Shown here: in pieces, positions 40,801 to 51,880 of the stretch
How the letters are laid out: each line of letters begins with the position of its first letter
How positions within the stretch are numbered: the stretch's first letter is position 1
Assembly (NCBI GenBank): GCA_021442155.1
Contig: CM038214.1
Coordinates: 19,741,808-19,805,807 of the forward strand
Source of the DNA: Cymbidium sinense
Lineage: Eukaryota; Streptophyta; Magnoliopsida; Asparagales; Orchidaceae
Direction of reading: 5' to 3'
DNA: 64,000 nucleotides
Made by a program: the position numbers and the translations under genes
The notes under the pieces: model-generated
What the model was told of the DNA's origin: nothing
The model's database searches: none
What the model saw: only the letters and a program-made list of their open reading frames with translations

Positions 40801-42899
40801 ATTTAGTTTAGGTTTAGGTTTTTATGGTTTAAGGTTTAGGGTTTAGGGCAGGGTTTAGAGTTTAGGGATTTAGGGTTTAGGGTTTAGGAGTTTAGGTTTA
40901 GGGTTTAATGTTTAGCTTTAGGGTTTATGGTTTTGGTTTAGGATTAGGGTTTAGTGTTTTGGGTTTAGGTTTCCTTTATGGTTTAGGTTTTTTATGATTT
41001 AGGGTTTTGGGTTTAGGGTTTAGGCTTTAATAGTTTAAGGTTTTGGTTTTAGGCTTTAGAGTTTGGGTTTGAGTTTAGGTTTAGGTTTATAGTTTTGAGA
41101 TTAAACAGATTTAGGTTTTAGGTTTAGGGTTTAGTGTTTATAGTTTAGGTTTAGGGTTTTAGGTTTAGGGTTTAGGGTTTAGGGTTTAGATTTGGGGTTT
41201 AAAACTTAGGTGTAGGTTATAGGTAGGTTTAAAAAGTTTAGGGTTCAAAGTTTTTGGGTTTGAGGTTTAGGTTTTAGGGTTTAGGGTTTAGGGATTAGGG
41301 TTTGTTTAGTGTTTGTGATTTAGGGTTTAAGGTTTTTTAGGGTTTAGGGTTTAAGGTTGTAAGTTTAGGGTTATAAGTTTAGGGTTTAGGGTTTAGGATT
41401 TATGGTTTAACATTTAGGGTTTAGGTTTTAGGCTTTTTTTTAAATTAAGTAAACCAGTAGGTTTAGGTTCATTTAGTTTATTTAGTTTATTTTATTATTT
41501 ATTTGAGTTTATTTTATTTTTTTGTATTTATTTAGGTTTAATTTTAATTTGTATTTAGTTTAGTTTATTTATTTTAAGTTTATTTATTTTAGTTCAGGTT
41601 TTTTATTTTAGTTTATTTTTTAGGTTTAGGTTTATTTTTTATTTAAGTTTTATTTTTATTTTATTATTTAAGTTTAGGTTTTATTTTATATTTTAGGTTT
41701 AGGTTTGGGTTTTATTTTATTTTTTTAGGTTTATGTTTTAGGTTTTATTTTTTTATTTTTTGGTTTTATTTTTAGTTTAAGTTTAGGGTTATTTTAATTT
41801 ATTATATTTTGCATAATTTTGGTTTATGGTTTGGTTTAGTTTATTTTTGGTTTAAGTTTTTTTACTTTAGGGTTTAGTTTTATTTTTTTATTTATTTTAG
41901 GTGTTATTTTAGGTTTATTTTATAGGTTCTGTTTCTATGTAGTTTTATTCTATTTTATTTTAAGTTTATTTTATTCTTATTTTAGATTTAGTTTTATTTT
42001 ATTTATGTTGTTTGTTCTTAGGTTTATTTTCTTTTAGTTTAGTTTAGGTTTATATTTATTTTATTTTAGTTTATTTTATTTTATTTTATTTTATTTTATT
42101 TTTATGTTTAGGTTTAGGTTTTAGTTTAGGTTTTCATTTTTTATTTTTATTTATTTATTTTATTTAGGTTGAGGTTTTTTATTTATTTTATTATTAGGTT
42201 TTATTTAGTTTAGGTTTTTAGGGTTTATGGTTTAGGGTTTAGGGTTCAGTGTTTTGGGTTTTGGGTTTTAGGGCTTTGAATTTTAGGGTTTATGGTTTAG
42301 GGTTTATGGTTAGGGTTTAGGGTTTAGGGTTTAGGGTTTAGTGTTTTGGATTTAGGGTTTAGGGTTTCAGGATTTATGGTTTAAAGTTAATGGTTAGCTT
42401 AGGGTTTAGGGTTAGTTTAGGGTTTAGGGTTGTAGGTTTAAGGTTAGTTTTAGGGTTTAGGATTTTTTTTTAAAATTAAGTATATTTAAGTACATTTAGT
42501 TTATGTTTTATTTATGTTAGTATATTTTATATTTATTTAGGTTCATTTTTTATTTAATTTTTTTATTTTTATTTATATTTTTATTTTAGTTCATTTTAAT
42601 TAGGTTTAGGTTTTTATATATATTATATTATTAGGATTTATTTTATTTAGGTTTAGGTTTTTAAGTTAATAGGATTCAGTTTAGGGTTAGGGTTTAGGGT
42701 TTGGGGATGGGGTTTTAGGGTTTAGGGTTTAGGGTTCTAGGTTTAGGGTTTAGGGTTTAGGGTTTAGGGTTTAGATTTTAGGATTCAAGGTTTAGGTTTT
42801 TTTAGGGTTTAGGGTTTAGGGTTTAGGGTTTTAGGGTTTAGGGTTTTAGAGTGTTTTTGTTTTAAGTCTAGGGTTGGTTTTAGTTTAGGAATTAGGGTT
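40801..42899 (+). repeat. Telomere-like array
   Basis: TTTAGGG-rich (40801-41430), junction motif (41434-41460), T-rich (41460-42210), clean TTTAGGG (42210-42460), junction motif (42463-42490), T-rich, then clean TTTAGGG (42680-42890). The two motifs are about 1,029 bases apart. No gene is seen. Confidence 0.85.
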
Positions 42900-43340
42900 T
42901 TGGTTTTAATAGAGAACAAATTATTCAACATTTCTTCATTTTGATTTAATCAACCAAGTAACACACCAAGTTTTCTAAGACACAAGCAACGACATAGATA
43001 AAAAATGAGCTCGCATAGAGCAAATCAAAAGCCTTGGTTAACTAGAACAATCTCTACTGTAAAGACATAGTTTCATATTCAGCAGATCAGATCGATCATT
43101 CTTCAATTTCTCTAGTTTCCATCAGAACCCCCCCAGGCTTCTTGAGTAGCATGATCCACCATCATATCCCTGATCTCTCCCCCCACCACCACAGTAACCT
43201 CAGTTGCTTCTCCCCTAACTACCCGCTCCTACCACCAACAACTCTAGATCCCCATCACTCTTGATGACCCGCTTCACATTCGCCACCACATTTAGGCGAG
43301 CTGGTTGATGATGTTCCTACTGTCAAGGTTCTTCCCATTC
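42900..43340 (-). pseudogene. GRP 3'-end fragment, copy F
   Basis: The minus strand carries the RRM end (NGxNLDxR.. with CCCATTC at the 5' edge, 43334-43340), a degenerate glycine-rich stretch, a C-terminus remnant and the 3' UTR (CAACCAAGTAACACACCAAG at 42951, AGAACAAATTATTCAACATT at 42912). It ends at a T-run (TTTTGGTTTTAAT) next to TTTAGGG-like DNA. Frameshifts and deletions break the protein. The common 5' breakpoint and the TTTTTTAATTTATTTAGTTC flank (43381) are present. Confidence 0.82.
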
Positions 43341-45832
43341 TTTGGGTTTAGTTTTATTAGGTTTTAGGGTTTAGGTTTATTTTTTTAATTTATTTAGTTC
43401 CTTTAAGTTTAGGTTTAGGGTTTGAGGTTTAGGGTTAAGGTTTAGGCTTTAGGCTTTAGGGTTTAGGGTTTTAGGCTTTAAGCTTTTAGGTTCAAGGTTT
43501 AAGGTTAGGTTCATGGTTTTAGGGTTTTAGGGTTTAATTTTATATTATTTTAGGCTTAGGTTTAAGGTTTAAGGTTTAGTGTTTAGGCTTTAGGGTTTAG
43601 AGTTTTGAGGGTTTAAGGTTATGGGTTTAGGGTTTAGAGTTAGCTTAGGGTTTAAGCATTATGCTTTAGAGTTTAGGGTTTAGGGTTTAGAGTTTTTAGG
43701 GTTTTTAGGGTTTAGGGTTTAGGGTTAAGGTTAAGGTTTACGGATTATGGTTTAGGGTTTAGGGTTAGTTTATGTTTTAGGGTTTAAAGTTTATAGTTTT
43801 TTAAGGTTTAGGGTTTAGGTTTTATAGGTTTAGGTTTAGGGTTTTAGGGGATTAGTTTTAGGGTTTAGGATTGAGGTTTTTTTTGATTTAGGGTTTTATA
43901 AAAATAATTAAAATACTAGTAGGTTTAGGTTTATTTAGTTTTATTTTAGTTTAATTTATTTTATTTTTAGTTAGGTTTAGTTTTTTTATTCTATTTAGTT
44001 TATTTATTTTAGGTTTTTTTTCTTTAGTTTTGGTTTTTCAATTTAGTTTTTTTTAGGTTTAGGTTTTGGTTTAGGTATATTTCTTAGTTTAGTTAATTTT
44101 TTTATGTTTGAGTTTTATTTTTTATTTTTAGGTTTAGGTTTAGGTTTCTATTTTATTTTTTTAGGTTTAGGTTTTAGGTTTTTATTTTAGGTTTATTTTT
44201 AGGTTTTATTTTTATGTTTTTTTGGTTTGGGTTTAGGTTTAGGTGTAGGTTTTATTTATTTTAGTTTAGTTTATTTTAGCTTAGGTTTAGGTTTATTTTA
44301 TTTTGTTTATTTTATTTAAATTTTGGGCTTAGGTTTTTTTGTTTAGGGTTTAGTTTTTTTTTCTATTTAGTTTTAGGTATATTCTTTAGGTTTATATTTT
44401 TTCTAGTTTTTATTTTATTTTATTTTTGATTTATTTCATTTTTTTACGTTTTATTTTTATTTTATTTAGGTTTTTTATTCTTAGGTTTATTTTATTTTTA
44501 GTTTAGTTTAGGTTTTTATTAATTTTATTTTATTTTATTTTTAAGTTTAGGTTTAGGTTTTAGTTTAGGTTTAGGTTTAAGTTTAGGTTTTAGTTTTGGT
44601 TTTTACTTTATTTTATTTTCTTATATTATTTAGGTCTAGGTTTTTTATTTTTTTTTTTTTATTTTAGGTTTTATTTAGTTTAGGCTTAGGTTTTTAGCTT
44701 TTTTGGGTTTATGATTTAGGGTTTACGGTTAGGGTTTAGGGTTTAAAGTTGTAGGTTTTATGGTTTAGGGTTTAGGGTTTAGGGTTTAGGGTTTAGGGTT
44801 TAGGGTTTTAGGGTTTAGGGTTTAGGGTCTAGGGTTTTAAGGTTTAGGGTTTATGGTTGTTGGTTTAGGTTCAGGTTCCACTTAGGGTTTTATGTTTAAT
44901 TTTTTTTAATTTTTGTATTTTTTTAAATTAAGTTTGTGGCAAGTTTAGGTTTATTTAGTATGCTTTTTATTTATTTTAGTTTATTTTATTTTATTTATAT
45001 AATTTAGTTAATTTATTTTAGGTTTACTTATTTTAGTTTAGGTTTTTATTTCAGTTTATTTTTTAGGTTTAGGTTTATGTTTAAGTTTATTTTTTTATTT
45101 ATTTTTATTTTTATTTTATTTTTTTGGTTTAGTTTTTTTTAGGTTCACTTTTAGGTTTTTATTTTATTTTTTTAGGTTTAGGTTTTAAGGTTTTATTTTA
45201 GGTTTATTTTTAGGTTTTATTTGTTAGTTTAGGTTTAGGTTTATTTTAAGTTTATTTTATTTTATTTGGGGTTTTAGGTTTAGGTTTAGGTCTAGTTTAT
45301 TTTAGGTTTAGGTTTAGGTTTTATTTATTTTAGTTTTGTATATTTTAATTTATGTTTAGGTTTATTATTTTATTTTAGGTTTAGGTTTTTTTTTAGTTTA
45401 GGGTTCACATTTTATTTTTTATTTATTTTTATGTTTTATTTTTAGATTAATTTTTTAAATTTAGGTTTTTATTTACTGTTTATTTTCTTTTATTGTAGGT
45501 GTATTTTATTTTTATTTTAAGTTTATTTTTTATTTTTTTAATTTAGTTTAGGTTTTTATTTTTTTATTTTAGTTTAATTTTTAATTTTTATTTAATTTTC
45601 TTTTTAAGTTTAGGTTTAAGTTTAGGTTTAGGTTTTGGTTTGGTTTTAGGTTATTTTATTTTATTTTATTTTGGTTTAGGTTTTTTATTTATTTTGTTTT
45701 TAGGTTTTATTTAGTTTAGGTTTAGGTTTTTAGCTTTTTAAGGTTTAGGGTTAGTTGAGGGTTTAGGGTTTAGGGTTTAGGGTTTACGTTTAATGTCTAT
45801 TATTCAGGTTTTAGTTTAGGGTTTGGGATTTT
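43341..45832 (+). repeat. Telomere-like array with about 1.02 kb units
   Basis: Clean TTTAGGG at 43400-43860, a degenerate junction motif (43895-43925), T-rich, clean TTTAGGG with about six perfect heptamers in a row near 44770-44815, junction motif (44918-44945), T-rich, then clean TTTAGGG up to GRP copy G. The motif spacing is about 1,020 bases. No gene is seen. Confidence 0.85.
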
Positions 45833-46207
45833 TGGTTTTTTAATAGAGAACAAATTCAGATTCAACATTTCTTCTTTTCAATTTCATCAACCAAGTAACA
45901 CACCAAGTTTTTTAAGACACAACGACATAGATCAAAAATGAGCACGCATAAAGCAAATCAAAAAACCGTACATAACTAGAACCATCTCTACTGTAAAGAC
46001 ATAGTTTCATAAGCAGTAGATTAGATCGGTCGTTGTTTAGTTTCTCCAATTTCTATCAAAACTACACCAGCCTCTCGAGTAGCGAGATTCACCATCATAT
46101 CCCCGATCTCTCCCTCATCACCACCACAACATAACCTCGCTCCTCCTCGATAACAATCCGATCTAACCACCACCTCCATATCCACCAACACCTCCAGATC
46201 CCCCACC
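45833..46207 (-). pseudogene. GRP 3'-end fragment, copy G, fused to L1 copy 3
   Basis: Minus-strand 3' UTR (CAACCAAGTAACACACCAAG at 45891), C-terminus remnant (46025-46120) and glycine-rich part up to about 46207, where the sequence switches without a T-run to L1-type 3' UTR. The RRM end and the common 5' breakpoint are therefore missing. The 3' edge has a T-run at 45836-45841 next to TTTGGG-like DNA. The open frames crossing 46207 are translations of the fusion and have no known domain. Confidence 0.82.
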
Positions 46208-47905
46208 AACATGTCACCAACAGAGCAAGAATGATAGGCCAAAACAACCACCCATCCAAACCAACCAAAATAGCCAACCAACCCAACATAGCCAACCAAC
46301 CACCAGAGGAGCAAAAAAATCCAAATAAGTGATAAGACCAACAACATCCATCATGCCAAAACCACCCAAGACAACTAGGAAATGGGTAGAAGCAAACAAC
46401 AACATCCACCAAACCCAACCAAAATAGCAGAAATTCTAATCCAGATGAGGTGAATAGCCAGCCAAAAATAAAATGTAGCAAAGACTAGTAAGACAAACTA
46501 AAATCCATCCATCAAGAGCAACAACAATACAATAGGAACACCACCAAAGCCAATATCAAAAGTTGAGAAATATCAATGAGTGCAAGCATCATAACCATAG
46601 CCAAGTTAGGCACCGTACCAAACCAAGTCGGATCCCAAAGAAAACAACATCCACTAAATAGCCATCAACCATAACCCAAAATAACAACAAATGAAATAGC
46701 TAGAGAAGAAGAAGACTAAAATAGAGGAAACTACAACCAAAAGAAATAAACCCAAACCAAACCAAAACCCAATCAACAAAAAAAAGAAGAAATAATAATC
46801 AACAAATAACCTCTACCTTGCCAAATCCAATCCAAAATTAGAAGACCAACATCCCTTGCCACCAACAGAAGTAAATAAACTAGCTAACACGTCTAGCTAG
46901 CCAACCAACCTAGTCCACCCAGCCAACCACCACAGAAGCAGAAAATTCAACTCAGTTAAGGAAGGAACCAGCCCAGAGATATGACAAACCCCATGTAGAA
47001 AATTGCAGGCAAAGGTACCACCCAAATGAAGGTCACAAAAAACAACCAAGCAACAATAATTACCCTGCTAAGCAAATAGCATCCACCAGGCCAAAAAAAC
47101 CAAAACAACCCAGGCAAGAAAAAACAAGAACCACCAGGCCAACCCAAAAGAAAAAGGTCAAAAAGAAAACCTATACGACTAAGAGTGAAAATAAGCAAAT
47201 GCCACAACCTAAAGAGGGTTTAATAAAGGGGAACCAAAATCAATGGCTGATCAAAAACCAACAAAAAAAACCAAGACAAAAAATTTATAATATGAGACAA
47301 GGTATCTAGTGTTATTGATTGACAAAACCCTCAAAAGTTTAGGCAAATTTTGATTGTCAAATAATGTGAAATCAGTTAAGTTGGCACCTAAAGTAGCCAA
47401 GAAATTAGCACAAGCATTAACCACATAAAGGATATGGGAAATTTTATAATGAACTTGAGAAAGAAGATTTTTTAGTATGATTGAGAACATAAAATAAATC
47501 AGCATTTCCTGTTCTATTAGAGTTTAGCATGCCAAGAAGCAAGAGCGCATCAACTTCAAACCAGATGTTGAGGAAACCTTTATTCAAACAAATTTCAATA
47601 GCTTTATTCGGGCATAAACTCAATGTAGATAATAGAATAGGCTTTGAGAGGATAAGTAAAACACAAATTGATAGTACTTTAGAATCCCTAAGAATACCAC
47701 CATAGCCATATTTATTGGAAGCAACATAACCATTAGTATTCACTTTATCAAATTTTCTTGATCCAATGGATAATCCTAACTCTTTTATAAGAGTCGACAT
47801 CAACAGAATGATGCCCAATTTTTAAGCCACAAATTGTAGCCTCTAAAATGAATTTTACTAACAACTTAGATTAACATTGAATAGAGCTTGAAATTTTTGT
47901 TAATT
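46208..47905 (-). mobile_element. L1-type LINE copy 3, antisense, 5'-truncated in RNase H
   Basis: About 1.7 kb on the minus strand. The RNase H part spans about 47900-47262: SNKYGYGGILRDSK (47735 region), KAIEICLNKGFLNIWFEVDA, LLLLGMLNSNRTGNADLFYV, then HILYVVNACANFLATLGANL, LTDFTLFDNQNLPKLLR. It closely follows copy 2. The 3' UTR spans 47250-46208 (about 1.04 kb), sense T/G-rich with GGTTGG tracts. Both edges are fusions: RTE at about 47906 and GRP at about 46207. There is no own A-tail. The first RNase H Asp region is altered (VNTNGYVASN for VNIDGSASN). Confidence 0.82.
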
Positions 47906-48230
47906 CTCCCTAAGCATCCTCATCTCTGCAACACTTAAGCTCTCACGCTTCTCTTTATTGGCCAACATTATCATTAGATCTCACCATCATCTTATAAAAT
48001 TTCCACTTAAGTTTAAGTGGTACATTTCTATCACAGAATAGGCTTCCCTTCAACCATCCAACTTGAATTCTATGAATAACATGTCCATCTATTTCACCAT
48101 CATTTTGAACAATAGAGCCTAAAAGTCTGAATCGCTCACTCTTTTTCATGACTTGTTCACCTAATGTCACAACACTACCACTATAACTTCTACAACTAAA
48201 ATTACACTCCATAAATAAACTAATATAAAT
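47906..48230 (-). mobile_element. RTE-type LINE fragment, antisense, at the array inversion
   Basis: The minus-strand frame 48254-47955 reads CNFSCRSYSGSVVTLGEQVM, then SERFRLLGSIVQNDGEIDGH and [20 protein letters not shown], followed by PLKLKWKFYKMMVR. This is the RTE RT C-terminal region, overlapping the part present at 40255-40450. The fragment stops inside GAGATGAGGATGCT (about 47908), where it joins L1 copy 3. Its upstream edge near 48230 meets the C-rich telomere-like array. It lacks the RTE 3' end. Confidence 0.85.
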
Positions 48231-49860
48231 AAGAATAAAAATAAATCTAAACAAAAATAAAAAATAAACTAACTAAAATAAATAAAAAATAAACTAAATA
48301 AACCAAAATTGACCAATTTGCTTAATTTGGAAAAAAAACTAACACTAAAACTAACCTAAACTCTAACCTACCAACCCTAAACCTACCCCTAAACCTACAC
48401 CCACCCTAAACCTTAAACCCTAAACCTAAACCTAAAGCCACACTTGACACAAAAACCCTATCATCCTAAACACAAACCCTAAACCTAAACCTACAACCAT
48501 AAACCCTAAACCCTAAACCTACAATAAACCATAAACCTAAACCCCAAACCCTAAACACAAAACCATAAACCCTAAATAAAACCTACTAAATAATAAATAA
48601 AAATCATAAACCTAAAATAATAAATAATAAAATAAAATAAAACATAAACTACACCTAAACCTAAACTAAAAATAAAATAAAATAAAATAAAACTAAACTA
48701 AAATTAAATAAATAAAATATAAACTAAACTAAAAAATAAAATAAACCTAAAAATATAAAACCTAAATAAAATAAAACTAAACATAAAATTAAAATAAAAT
48801 AAACCTAAAGAACCCTAACCCTAAACCCTAAAACTTAAAACCTAAACCTAAAACAAATAACCCAAAATAAAAAATAAAAAAAACCTAAACCTAAATAAAA
48901 TAAGAAATAAAATAAAATAAAAACATAAACCAAAATCTAAATGTAAACCTAGAAATATAATAAAATAGAAAATAAATAAAATAAATAGAAACTTAGACAA
49001 AACTAAAAAATAAAATAAAGCTAAGAATAAAAAACCTAACTAAAATAAAAACAAAATGTAAAATAAAATAAAAATAAACCTAAAATATAAACTAAATAAA
49101 AACCTTAACCGAAAAATAAAACCCAAAACCTAAAATAAAAAAAATATTAACCTAAAATAAAAATAAAATTAACCAAATCAGATAAACTTAAACCTAAATG
49201 AAAATAAATTGAACTAAAATAATTAAAATCTAAACCTAAACCTAAAATAAACTAAACCTACCAAACTTAATAAAATAAAATAAACTAAAAAATAAACCTA
49301 AACTAGAAATAAAACTTAAAATATACCTAAAATAAAACTAAAACCTAAAGAAAATAAAATAAAACCTAAACCTAAACCTAAAATAAAAAAATAAAACCTA
49401 AACCTAGAAAATAAAATTAAAATAAAACTAAAATAAAAATAATCATAAACCTAAACCTAAACCTAACAAATAAACTAAAATAAAATCTAAAATAAATAAA
49501 TAAACCAAACTAAATAAAATAAAAATAAACCTAAATAAAATAAAGAAAATAAACAAAAGTAAATAAAAATAAAGTAAATAAAGTAAATAAACCTAAACCT
49601 ACCGGCCTACATCATTTTTTTTTAAAAAAAACCTTAAACCCTAAAACCTAAACCCCACCTACAACACCCTCAACCCTAAACCCTAAACCGATAAACCCTA
49701 AACCACACCCTAAACCCTATGCCCTAAGCCTACACTAACCTTAAAAGCATTAACCCTAAACCCTAAACCCAAAACCCCATAAACCCTAAACCTAAACTTA
49801 AAGTAACTAAATAAATTAAAAATAAACCTAAACCCTAAACCTAATAAACTAAACCTAAAC
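48231..49860 (-). repeat. Telomere-like array, now C-rich on + (inverted arm)
   Basis: From about 48231 the + strand carries CCCTAAA, CCTAAA, TAAAATAAA and similar words, the reverse complement of the left arm. Junction motifs (complement form: GGTTTGCTTAATTT-like, then an A-run) lie at 48311-48340 and 49599-49632. The GRP-flanking block (AGTAACTAAATAAATTAAAA) is at 49801-49820, just before GRP copy H. No gene is seen. Confidence 0.88.
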
Positions 49861-50051
49861 CTAAGAATAAATAGAACCTTGACAACAAGAACATCAAGCG
49901 TCAACTGGTCAAGATCTAGCGGTGGTGGTGAAGCGAGGCTGCTCGTAGTGGTGGTTGGGGATCTGATGGTGCTGGTGGATATGGAGGTGGTGGTAGGAGT
50001 AGTGGTGGTGGCGGAGCAGAGATCCGGGATATGATGGTGGATCTTGCTAAA
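49861..50051 (+). pseudogene. GRP 3'-end fragment, copy H, lacks 3' UTR
   Basis: Plus-strand GRP fragment starting at the common breakpoint (CTAAGAATAAATAGAACCTT). The RRM end is degenerate and the glycine-rich part is preserved as GGT/GGA codons (GGTGGATATGGAGGTGGTGG at 49973). It stops at GGATCTTGCTA, the position of the SRYSR coding sequence, and returns to AT-rich array, so C-terminus and 3' UTR are lost. It is the only copy with a 5' edge but no 3' edge. Confidence 0.8.
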
Positions 50052-51388
50052 AATAACTACACTTAAATATAATAATAAAATAAAAAATTTGAACTAAAAT
50101 TGAAACCTAAACCTAAAATAAAATAAAAATTGAAAACTAAACTAAAATAAACTATGTAAAATCCTAAACTAAACTAAAAAAAAAATAAACCTAAAATTAA
50201 AATACCTAAATAAAATAAACCTAAATGTAAAATAAAAATAAAATGAACCTAAAGAAAAATAAAATAAAAACTAAATAAAAACCTAAACCTAAAAACCTGA
50301 AAATAAACTAAATTAAAATAAAACCTAAACCTTATACTAAAAAAAGCTAAAAAAACTAAACAAAATAAAATAAACCTAAAACTAAACTAAAATAAGCTAA
50401 ACTAAAATAAATAAAACCTAAACATAAACATAAATTAAGCTAAACCTAAACCTAAATAAATAAAATAATATAAAAAAAACCTAAACCTAAATTAAAAATA
50501 AAACCTATAAATAAAATAAAATCTAAAACCTAAACCTAAGAAAATAAAAAATAAACCTAAACCTAAAATAAAATAAAACCTAAACATAAAAATAAAATAA
50601 AAAATAAAGTAAACTAAAAAAACATAAACGTCAAAAATAAACTAAAATAAATGAACATAAAATAAAATAAACTATAAAATTAAAATAAACCTAAATAAAT
50701 ATAAAATAAACTAAATAAATTAAATAAATTTAAACCTACCGGGTTTACTTAATTTTGAAAAAAACCATAAACCCTAAAACTAAATCCTCCCAAACCCTAA
50801 ACCCTACACTACTAAACCACTACCATGACCCTAAATCTAAACCCTAAAAACCCCAAAATTAAAGCCTAAACCTTCAAACCTAAACCTAAATCTTAATCTA
50901 ACCTAAACCCTACATAAATCATAAAGCTTAAATCCTAAACCCTACTGACACTAAACCCTAACTCCTCTTAAGCTAACCTCTAAACCCTAAGCCCTAAAAA
51001 CATTACATAAAGCCTAAACACACAACCTAAACCCTAAACCCTAAACCTAAAACCCTAAACCCTACCCTCCCTAAACTCTTAACCCTAAACCCTGGACCTA
51101 AAAATATAAAACTTAAACCTAAACTAAATAAAACCTAAAAATAAAATGAATAAAAAAACTTAAACCTAAATAAAATAAAAAAATAAAATAAAATAAAAAC
51201 TAAAACTTAAACCTTAAACCCTAAACCCTAAAAATAAAAAATAAAAAAGTTTTTAGAAAACTAAACCATAAACCTTAAAAAAATCTAAACCCTAAACCCT
51301 AAAAGCATAAATAATAAAACCCTAAACCCCAAATCCTTAATTTAAACCTAAAGTAACTAAATAAATTAAATATTAAATCTAAACCATA
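50052..51388 (-). repeat. Telomere-like array (C-rich on +)
   Basis: A-rich TAAAATAAA words at 50052-50727, junction motif (CGGGTTTACTTAATTTTGAA, then A-run) at 50728-50757, and CCCTAAA-rich DNA to about 51360. The GRP-flanking block AGTAACTAAATAAATTAAAT lies at 51351-51370. No gene is seen. Confidence 0.85.
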
Positions 51389-51880
51389 AGAATGAGCAGA
51401 ACCTTGATGACATGAACATCACCATCAACCAGGCTCAATCTAGATCTCGCGATGGAGGCGAATGCGGAAGCAGTGGTGATCGTAGTGGTGGTGGGGATCT
51501 AGAGGTGCTAGTGGATATGGATGTGGTGGTCGGAGCAGTGGTGCTTATGGAGGCAGGAGGAAAGATGAAAGTTATAGCTGCGGTGGTGGCGGAGAGTGAG
51601 ATCGGGGATATGATGGTGGATCCAGCTAGTTGAGAGGCAAGGGTGGTTCTGATGGGAACTGGAGAAACTGAAGAATGGTCAATCCGATATACTGCTTATG
51701 GAACTATATCTTTATAGTAAAGAGGGTTCTAGCTATCAAAGGTTTTTGATTTGCTCTATGCGTGCTCATTTTTTAACTATGTGGTCATTTGTGTCTTAGA
51801 AAACTTGGTGTGCTACTTGATTGATGAAGTCAAAAGAAGAAATGTTGAATATAAATTTGTTCTCTATTAAAATAAAAAAA
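51389..51880 (+). pseudogene. GRP 3'-end fragment, copy I (RRM end in frame)
   Basis: Plus strand. The native frame at the start reads MNITINQAQSRSRDGGECGS, then SGDRSGGG (51412-51492), the RRM end and start of the glycine-rich tail of a plant GRP. A frameshift follows, after which the 73-codon frame is not the GRP frame. The C-terminal coding sequence can be traced (GTTCTGATGGGAACTGGAGA at 51641, ending AAC TGA). The 3' UTR runs to GTTCTCTATTAAAATAAAAA at 51859, an A-rich end followed by CCTTAAACCC. The common 5' breakpoint and flank are present. Confidence 0.85.

Noticed and set aside
48231..48300. The AATAAA-rich start of the right arm as a cluster of polyadenylation signals
   Set aside because: AATAAA occurs everywhere in TAAAATAAA repeats, so it has no meaning there.
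49710..49904. Minus-strand frame of 64 codons with RFRFSLLGLGFRF repeats
   Set aside because: It is a translation of CCTAAACCTAAA-type repeat in one frame.
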